From an uncultured Oscillospiraceae bacterium (GTDB lineage: Bacteria > Bacillota > Clostridia > Oscillospirales > Oscillospiraceae), in assembly GCA_947629955.1 (NCBI GenBank), contig CANRFT010000016.1, positions 1 to 43,341 on the forward strand: 43,341 bases of DNA, written 5' to 3'. The position numbers were made by a program, and so were the translations under genes. Numbering within the stretch: position 1 is the stretch's first letter; the number at the start of each line of letters is the position of its first letter. Below the pieces are notes generated by a model that worked only from the letters and a program-made list of their open reading frames with translations, had not been told where the DNA came from and did not search any database. Below, piece by piece: positions 22,966-27,298 of the stretch.

Positions 22966-24519
22966 ATGGACTTGACCCTGTATTCTCTGAGTGAATACTG
23001 CGCCCTGCTGGAGCAAAGCGGCCTGTTGGCCGCCCCTCTGCCCGCGGAGCTGGAGCCCGGCCGCACGGTGGAGTTGGTGTCCTGCGACTCCAAGGAAGTG
23101 GTCCCCGGCGCCCTGTTCCTCTGCAAGGGGGCCCATTTCAAGCCGGAATACCTGGCTGAGGCCGCCCGGCGGGGCGCCTTCGCCTATGTGAGCGAGACAG
23201 CCTATCCCCAGGTGGAGCTGCCCTGCATCCTGGTGACCGAGATCCGCCGGGCCATGGCACTGCTGGCGGTGAATTACTACAACGACCCCGCCGGAAAGCT
23301 CAAGGTCATCGGCATTACTGGCACCAAGGGCAAATCCACCGCCGCCTACTACCTGAAGTCCATCCTGGACGGCTGGCTGGCCCCTGCGGGCGGCTCCTGC
23401 GGCCTCATCTCCTCCATCGAGACCTGGGACGGTGCGGAGCGCTTCCCCTCCCGCATGACCACCCCGGAGCCTCTGGAGCTGCAACGCCACCTGGCCAACG
23501 CCCTGGCCGCCGGCATGGAGTACGTGGTGATGGAGGCGTCCTCCCAGGCGCTGAAATACCACCGCACCCTGGGCGTCCGGTTCGCCGCCGCCGTCTTTCT
23601 CAACATCGGCCTGGATCACATCTCCCCGGCGGAGCACCCGGATTTCGCCGACTACCTCCGCTCCAAGCTGCGTATCTTCTCCCAGGCGGAGGTCTCCTTC
23701 GTGAACCTGGACAGCGACCGCGCCGGCGAGATCCTCTCCGCCGCCCGCCGGAACTGTCCGAAGGTGATCACCTTCTCCCGGAGGGACCCCTCCGCCGATG
23801 TATTCGCCGAGAGCATCCGCAAGGAGGGGAACGCCATCGCCTTCCGGGTGGATGGCCGGGAACTGCGCCTCACCATGCCGGGGCTGTTCAACGTGGAAAA
23901 CGCCCTGGCCGCCGCCGCGGTGTGCCGGGAGCTGGGCGTACCCGCCGTCTGCGTGGCCACCGGCCTGGAGCGCGCCCGCGTCCCCGGCCGGATGGAAATC
24001 TACTCCAGCGCCGACGGAAACGTGGCCGCCATCGTGGACTTCGCCCACAACAAGATGTCCTTCGAGGCGCTGTTCCGCTCGGTGCGGGAGGAATACCCCG
24101 GCCGCCGGGTGGTCACCGTGTTCGGCTGCCCCGGCGGCAAGGCCCTGGATCGCCGGCAGGAAATGGGCGCGGTGGCCGGCCGCTGGTCCGACGCCGTCCT
24201 CCTCACCGAGGACGACCCCGGCGAGGAGGATCCCGCCGCCATCTGCGCGGAGATCGCCGTCCACGTCCGCGCCCAGAACTGCCCCTATCGGGTGGAACTC
24301 AACCGGGGCGAGGCCATCCGCCAGGCCATCCTGGGGTGCGACTCCCCCTCCGTGGTGGTCATCGCCGGCAAGGGCGTGGAGCGCTACCAGAAGCGGGGCC
24401 TGGAGTACGTGGACACCCCCCTTGACGCCGACTACGCCCTGGCCTTCCTCCGGGAGTACGACGCCCGCCGCCGCGCCGGGGAGTCCGCCGGGCCGGAGCC
24501 CCTGGGCAAGATCGGCTGA
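22966..24519 (+). CDS. MurE-type Mur ligase with non-DAP selectivity motif (DDPG)
   Basis: 517-residue UDP-MurNAc-tripeptide synthetase homologue. N-terminal UDP-binding domain (VSCDSKEVVPGALFLCKG), central ATPase with P-loop GTKGKST (119-125), MEASSQALKYHR, a Lys in DYLRSKLRIF at the position of the carbamylated lysine, and C-terminal ligase domain. At the site that selects the third amino acid, where DAP enzymes read DNPR, this protein reads DDPG (416-419); Lys-adding MurE are known to carry D(D/N)P(N/A)-like motifs. It is thus unlikely to be a canonical meso-DAP ligase. It closes the racemase operon and is followed by a terminator-like hairpin, with a second MurE directly downstream. Confidence 0.85.
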   Translation: MDLTLYSLSEYCALLEQSGLLAAPLPAELEPGRTVELVSCDSKEVVPGALFLCKGAHFKPEYLAEAARRGAFAYVSETAYPQVELPCILVTEIRRAMALLAVNYYNDPAGKLKVIGITGTKGKSTAAYYLKSILDGWLAPAGGSCGLISSIETWDGAERFPSRMTTPEPLELQRHLANALAAGMEYVVMEASSQALKYHRTLGVRFAAAVFLNIGLDHISPAEHPDFADYLRSKLRIFSQAEVSFVNLDSDRAGEILSAARRNCPKVITFSRRDPSADVFAESIRKEGNAIAFRVDGRELRLTMPGLFNVENALAAAAVCRELGVPAVCVATGLERARVPGRMEIYSSADGNVAAIVDFAHNKMSFEALFRSVREEYPGRRVVTVFGCPGGKALDRRQEMGAVAGRWSDAVLLTEDDPGEEDPAAICAEIAVHVRAQNCPYRVELNRGEAIRQAILGCDSPSVVVIAGKGVERYQKRGLEYVDTPLDADYALAFLREYDARRRAGESAGPEPLGKIG

Positions 24520-24528
24520 ATCCTGAGA

Positions 24529-24563
24529 AAAACGGTCTCTCCCATCCCGGGAGGGACCGTTTT
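24529..24563 (+). terminator. Terminator between the two MurE-type genes
   Basis: AAAACGGTCTCTCCC / GGGAGGGACCGTTTT fifteen-pair stem (one G-U) with ATCCC loop; only four Ts at its end, so partial read-through into the next gene is possible. Confidence 0.7.
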
Positions 24564-24611
24564 CGCGTCCGGCTCATACGATGGGGCAGTCTGAACAAAG
24601 GGGGAACTCCC

Positions 24612-26042
24612 ATGAAGCTGTCCCAGCTGCTCTCCGCCCTCCGCCTCCCCTGCCCCGCCGATGTGGAGATCTCCTCCCTGGCCTGCGATTCCAGGGAGGT
24701 CAGCCCCGGCGCGCTGTTCGTCGCCCTCCCCGGCGCGCGGGAGGACGGCCATGCCCATATCAGGGAGGCCGTCCGGAGGGGGGCCGCCGCCGTCCTCTGC
24801 GCCCCGCCCCTGCCGGAGGGCGTCCCCGCCGCGGCCGTGGACGACCCCCGTGCCGCCCTGGGACCCCTGGCCGCCCGGTTCTACGGCTGGCCCGCCCGGC
24901 AGATGACCCTTCTCGCCGTCACCGGCACCAAGGGCAAGACCACCACCGCCCATATGCTCCGCGCCATCCTCGCCCGGGCCGGCCATACCTGCGGCATGAT
25001 CGGCACCCTGGGCGCTTTCATCGGCGATGACCTCATCGCCCCCGCCGCCAACACCACCCCGGAGCCCATCGCCCTCCACCGGACCCTCCGCCGGATGGCC
25101 GGCGCCCGCTGCTCCCACGTGGTCATGGAGGTCTCCTCCCAGGCCATGAAGCTCCGCCGGGTGGACGGCATCCGCTTCGCCGCCGGTCTGTTCCTCAACC
25201 TCTCCCCCGACCACATCGGCCCCTTCGAGCACGCCTCCTTCGCCGAGTACCGCGCCTGCAAGGCCGCCCTCTTCCGCCAGTGTGCCCGGGCCGCCGGCTG
25301 CCTGGACGACCCCTCCTGGCCCGCCATGGCCGCCCAGCTCCCCCCCGGAGCCCCCGTCCTCACCTTCGGGATGTGCCCCGGCGCCGATGTGCGCGGCGTC
25401 TCCGTCACCCCGGACGGCCTCTCCTCCCTGCTCACCCTGGCCGGCTCACCGGAGCCCTACCGGATCTCCATGCCGGGGGAGTTCAACGCCCGCAACGCCC
25501 TGGCCGCCATCGCCCTCTGCCGCGCCCTCGGCGTGGACGACGACGCCCTCCGCCGGGGTCTCGCCTCCGTCTCCGTGCCGGGACGGGCCCAGCCCTTCCC
25601 CGCCCCAGCCCCCTATTCCGTCCTCATCGACTACGCCCACAACGGCGAGAGTATGCGCGCCCTCCTCTCCGCCCTCCGCCCCCACGTCCGGGGCCGGATC
25701 ATCGCCCTGTTCGGCGCCGGAGGCGACCGGCCCCCTCTCCGCCGCGCCGATATGGCCTCCGCCGCCGCCCGGTACGCCGACTTCGCCGTCCTCACCGAGG
25801 ACAATCCCCGGTCCGAGGACCCCGCCGCCATCTGCGCCCAGATCGCCGCCGCCATCGGCGGCGCCATCCCCCACATCACCGTACCCGACCGCCGCCAGGC
25901 CATCTTCGCCGCCCTGGATATGGCCCGCCCCGGCGACCTGGTGGCCCTCCTGGGCAAGGGGCACGAGGACTACATCGAGCGGAACGGCCTCCGGCGGCAT
26001 TTCTCCGAGTGGGAGGTGCTGGAGGAGTACTTCGGGGCATAA
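24612..26042 (+). CDS. murE: UDP-N-acetylmuramoyl-tripeptide synthetase, DNPR-type (MurE)
   Basis: 476-residue Mur ligase. N-terminal SLACDSREVSPGALFVALPG binds the UDP part; P-loop GTKGKTT (105-111); MEVSSQAMKLRR; Lys in YRACKAALF for carbamylation; the DYAHNGESMRALL domain-3 segment; and selectivity motif DNPR (397-400), the consensus for meso-diaminopimelate addition. It adds the third residue to UDP-MurNAc-L-Ala-D-Glu. Distinctly richer in Ala/Pro/Cys-rich GC codons than its neighbour. The gap before it holds a hairpin but no clear promoter, so expression may depend on read-through. Its presence beside a DDPG paralogue is unusual. Confidence 0.88.
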   Translation: MKLSQLLSALRLPCPADVEISSLACDSREVSPGALFVALPGAREDGHAHIREAVRRGAAAVLCAPPLPEGVPAAAVDDPRAALGPLAARFYGWPARQMTLLAVTGTKGKTTTAHMLRAILARAGHTCGMIGTLGAFIGDDLIAPAANTTPEPIALHRTLRRMAGARCSHVVMEVSSQAMKLRRVDGIRFAAGLFLNLSPDHIGPFEHASFAEYRACKAALFRQCARAAGCLDDPSWPAMAAQLPPGAPVLTFGMCPGADVRGVSVTPDGLSSLLTLAGSPEPYRISMPGEFNARNALAAIALCRALGVDDDALRRGLASVSVPGRAQPFPAPAPYSVLIDYAHNGESMRALLSALRPHVRGRIIALFGAGGDRPPLRRADMASAAARYADFAVLTEDNPRSEDPAAICAQIAAAIGGAIPHITVPDRRQAIFAALDMARPGDLVALLGKGHEDYIERNGLRRHFSEWEVLEEYFGA

Positions 26043-26045
26043 AAA

Positions 26046-26073
26046 AGCCTTCCACCCGCAGGGGGGGAAGGCT
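26046..26073 (+). terminator. Terminator after murE
   Basis: AGCCTTCC / GGAAGGCT stem after the stop codon, preceded by an A-run and followed by CTTAG. Confidence 0.7.
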
Positions 26074-26109
26074 CTTAGAGGATGATGATTGGATCGGGGC
26101 GGGTTCAAG

Positions 26110-26226
26110 GGCAACGTTGACTTTCGGGGTTTTAAAGGGCGGAGAAAATCCCCCGCCTCGCTGCGCTCGGCACCCCCTTTTGCGAAAGGGGGCTTGGTAC
26201 CTCTGAGGCAACGTTGACTTTCGGGG
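26110..26226 (+). repeat. 20-bp direct repeats bracketing a REP-like element
   Basis: GGCAACGTTGACTTTCGGGG occurs exactly at 26110-26129 and 26207-26226. The 77 bases between contain the left REP-like repeat. The second copy supplies the -35 box of the small-ORF promoter. The arrangement looks like an insertion with duplicated target, or a slipped duplication. Confidence 0.75.
26142..26192 (+). repeat. REP-like repeat, left copy (51 bp)
   Basis: Starts GAGAAAATCCCCCGCCTCGC and ends in CCCCC-TTTTGCGAAA-GGGGG, itself a hairpin. An identical 51-base copy lies at 26672-26722 in the same orientation, and an inverted relative at 26762-26813. Intergenic repeats of this look are common in gut Firmicute genomes (general knowledge). 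Confidence 0.8.
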
Positions 26227-26242
26227 GCGAATGTGGTAGAAT
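26214..26242 (+). promoter_or_regulatory. Sigma-A promoter of the 27-codon ORF
   Basis: TTGACT (26214-26219), 17-base spacer, TAGAAT (26237-26242). The predicted transcript starts at about 26249 with GAGGGCCGCCGCGG, the same 5' sequence as that predicted for the antisense RNAs on the other strand. Confidence 0.75.
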
Positions 26243-26298
26243 ACCGTCGAGGGCCGCCGCGGAGTTACGGCGCCCCGACGCGACGGCGGTTTAGCCAC

Positions 26299-26317
26299 CA
26301 CCTTCCGAAAGGAGGTG
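26299..26317 (+). promoter_or_regulatory. SD-sequestering hairpin of the 27-codon ORF
   Basis: CACCTTCC (26299-26306) pairs, with one bulged T, to GGAGGTG (26311-26317) around a GAAA (GNRA) tetraloop. The 3' arm is the ORF's near-perfect Shine-Dalgarno sequence, six bases before its ATG, so translation would be blocked when the hairpin forms, as in many type I toxin mRNAs. Confidence 0.65.
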
Positions 26318-26322
26318 TGTGT

Positions 26323-26406
26323 ATGCCTATTACCATTACGTTTCATATCGGTATCTTTACCGTGACGATTCGGGTAAAAAGCGGAAACCGCCACCCTGCC
26401 CGGTGA
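26323..26406 (+). CDS. 27-residue peptide, candidate type I toxin
   Basis: Short ORF with its own sigma-A promoter, a structured leader of about 74 bases and the strongest SD in the region (AAAGGAGGTG). The peptide begins MPITITFHIGIFTVT and ends SGNRHPAR: an alternating hydrophobic, beta-strand-like core with a cationic tail, unlike the single helix of Fst/TxpA/Ldr toxins. The last codons are covered by convergently transcribed antisense RNA, and a second copy of those codons (with a synonymous change) lies in the neighbouring tandem unit. I do not recognise a named family. Toxicity is inferred only from genetic architecture; a secreted or regulatory peptide is an alternative. Confidence 0.6.
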   Translation: MPITITFHIGIFTVTIRVKSGNRHPAR

Positions 26407-26479
26407 CGGTTTCTATTTATAGAAATTTGATCCTAAGGGGCTAAACCGCTGTTGGGGTGTTTCCGCGGCGGCCCTCTCT
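26376..26479 (-). ncRNA. Candidate antisense (antitoxin) RNA 1
   Basis: Predicted minus-strand RNA of about 100 nt from a perfect promoter, starting near 26479 with AGAGAGGGCCGCCGCGG and ending at a hairpin (26413-26384, GAAACCGTCACC / GGTGGCGGTTTC, one mismatch) followed by CGCTTTTT. Its 3' third is complementary to the last eight codons, stop and 3' UTR of the small ORF. Its 5' end is homologous, not complementary, to the ORF's own leader (GAGGGCCGCCGCGG ... GCGGTTTAGCC). Confidence 0.6.
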
Positions 26480-26485
26480 ATTCTC

Positions 26486-26514
26486 ATTATAGCCCCGTTG
26501 AGGTCGTTTGTCAA
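26486..26514 (-). promoter_or_regulatory. Promoter of antisense RNA 1
   Basis: Minus strand TTGACA (26514-26509), 17-base spacer, TATAAT (26491-26486): consensus at both boxes. Confidence 0.85.
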
Positions 26515-26617
26515 GCGGAAACCGCCACCCTGCACGGTGACGGTTTCTGATACCTATTAGAAATCCAAACCCAAAGGGCTAAACCGCTGTTGGGGCGTTT
26601 CCACGGCGGCCCTCTTT
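26515..26617 (-). ncRNA. Candidate antisense (antitoxin) RNA 2
   Basis: Second copy of the antisense unit, predicted to start near 26617 (AAAGAGGGCCGCCGTGG). It keeps the GAAACCGTCACC / GGTGGCGGTTTC hairpin and the sequence complementary to the ORF's last codons. Its hairpin is followed by CGCTTGACA instead of a T-run, so it may read through into unit 1, giving a longer RNA. Confidence 0.5.
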
Positions 26618-26623
26618 ATGTTT

Positions 26624-26651
26624 ATTATAACACACTCGCTTCGTTTGTCAA
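26624..26651 (-). promoter_or_regulatory. Promoter of antisense RNA 2
   Basis: Minus strand TTGACA (26651-26646), 16-base spacer, TATAAT (26629-26624). Confidence 0.8.
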
Positions 26652-26671
26652 GCGCTAAAGGCTTATGTAAA

Positions 26672-26813
26672 GAGAAAATCCCCCGCCTCGCTGCGCTCGG
26701 CACCCCCTTTTGCGAAAGGGGGTTGGCACTCCTACCGCAACGTGGCAATAGGAGTACCAAGCTCCCTTCGCAAAGGGAGCTGGCACGGCGAAGCCGTGAC
26801 TGAGGGTTTTCTC
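26672..26813. repeat. Inverted pair of REP-like repeats (MITE-like)
   Basis: Right copy of the 51-base repeat (26672-26722) faces an inverted, diverged relative (26762-26813, CTCCCTTCGCAAAGGGAG ... GAGGGTTTTC). Between them is a small inverted repeat ACTCCTA / TAGGAGT. The pair makes an element of about 140 bases with inverted ends. It is followed by a short tandem duplication of GAGGGTTTTCTCT (26802-26842). Confidence 0.7.
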
Positions 26814-26850
26814 TTTAAAATAAGAGGGTTTTCTCTAAAATAACCCCCCC

Positions 26851-27225
26851 TCACCTCACCGCCAGATACCACTCCGTCTCCCCGGCCTTGTTGTGGCACA
26901 GCTCGCCTGTGCACTGGAAGCCCCGCTCCGTCAGCTTCAGCGAGCCCGACGCCCCCGAGACCCCGCTGGTGTTGTAATACAGCCGCGTCTCCGTCAGGAT
27001 AGCGATCGACGGCTTGCTGTACGACACCCCTACCAGCAGCACCAGCCGGGGCTTGAACCCCAGGTCGATCTCCTGCCCCGTGCCGTTCCCCGTGTAGGTG
27101 CCGATGACCGGCGCCTGGTCCCACAGCGCCGTCTCCAGCTTCCGGGCGTTCTCGTTGAAGGGCTCCGGGCCCAGCGGGTCCCCCGTCTCCACAATGTTCA
27201 GTTCGTACTTTTCTGTTTGTTGCAT
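26851..27225 (-). CDS. 124-residue protein with phage-tail-like features, unknown function
   Basis: Begins MQQTEKYELNIVETGDPLGP, a style of N-terminus I associate with short tail or baseplate-associated proteins of clostridial prophages, followed by a beta-rich region (IGTYTGNGTGQEIDLGFKPR) with a lectin- or tail-fibre-like look. No catalytic motif. No other phage gene is nearby, so it would be an orphan or domesticated remnant. It lies downstream of the S-layer gene on the same strand. Its SD (GGGAGGG) is buried in a perfect hairpin, so expression should be low or conditional. The identification is tentative. Confidence 0.6.
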   Translation of the reverse strand: MQQTEKYELNIVETGDPLGPEPFNENARKLETALWDQAPVIGTYTGNGTGQEIDLGFKPRLVLLVGVSYSKPSIAILTETRLYYNTSGVSGASGSLKLTERGFQCTGELCHNKAGETEWYLAVR

Positions 27226-27228
27226 AAA

Positions 27229-27256
27229 GCATCCCTCCCGTTACCGGGAGGGATGC
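27229..27256 (-). terminator. Terminator of the S-layer gene that also hides the next gene's SD
   Basis: Perfect 12-bp stem GCATCCCTCCCG / CGGGAGGGATGC with a four-base loop. On the minus strand the 3' arm carries GGGAGGG and is followed by TTT and the ATG of the 124-residue gene. It lies 42 bases after the S-layer stop. Confidence 0.75.
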
Positions 27257-27298
27257 CTTCGCTTGTTGCACCTTTCGGTGGAACTCTTGTGATTCTAA

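Larger units (their letters stand above)
26379..26649 (-). repeat. Tandem duplication of the antisense-RNA unit
   Basis: Unit 1 is 26379-26512 (134 bases) and unit 2 is 26513-26649 (137 bases). Both start AAGCGGAAACCGCCACCCTG and end TTTGTC. Each contains the ORF's 3' codons, hairpin, GGCTAAACCGC, CGGCGGCCCTC and a reverse promoter. The middle portions have diverged, while the paired hairpin, leader and promoter parts are conserved. Confidence 0.85.

Noticed and set aside
26379-26654. The repeated blocks looked at first like a CRISPR array or degenerate CRISPR
   Set aside because: Only two long units of about 135 bp, with internal promoters and hairpins, no short regularly spaced repeats and no cas genes.
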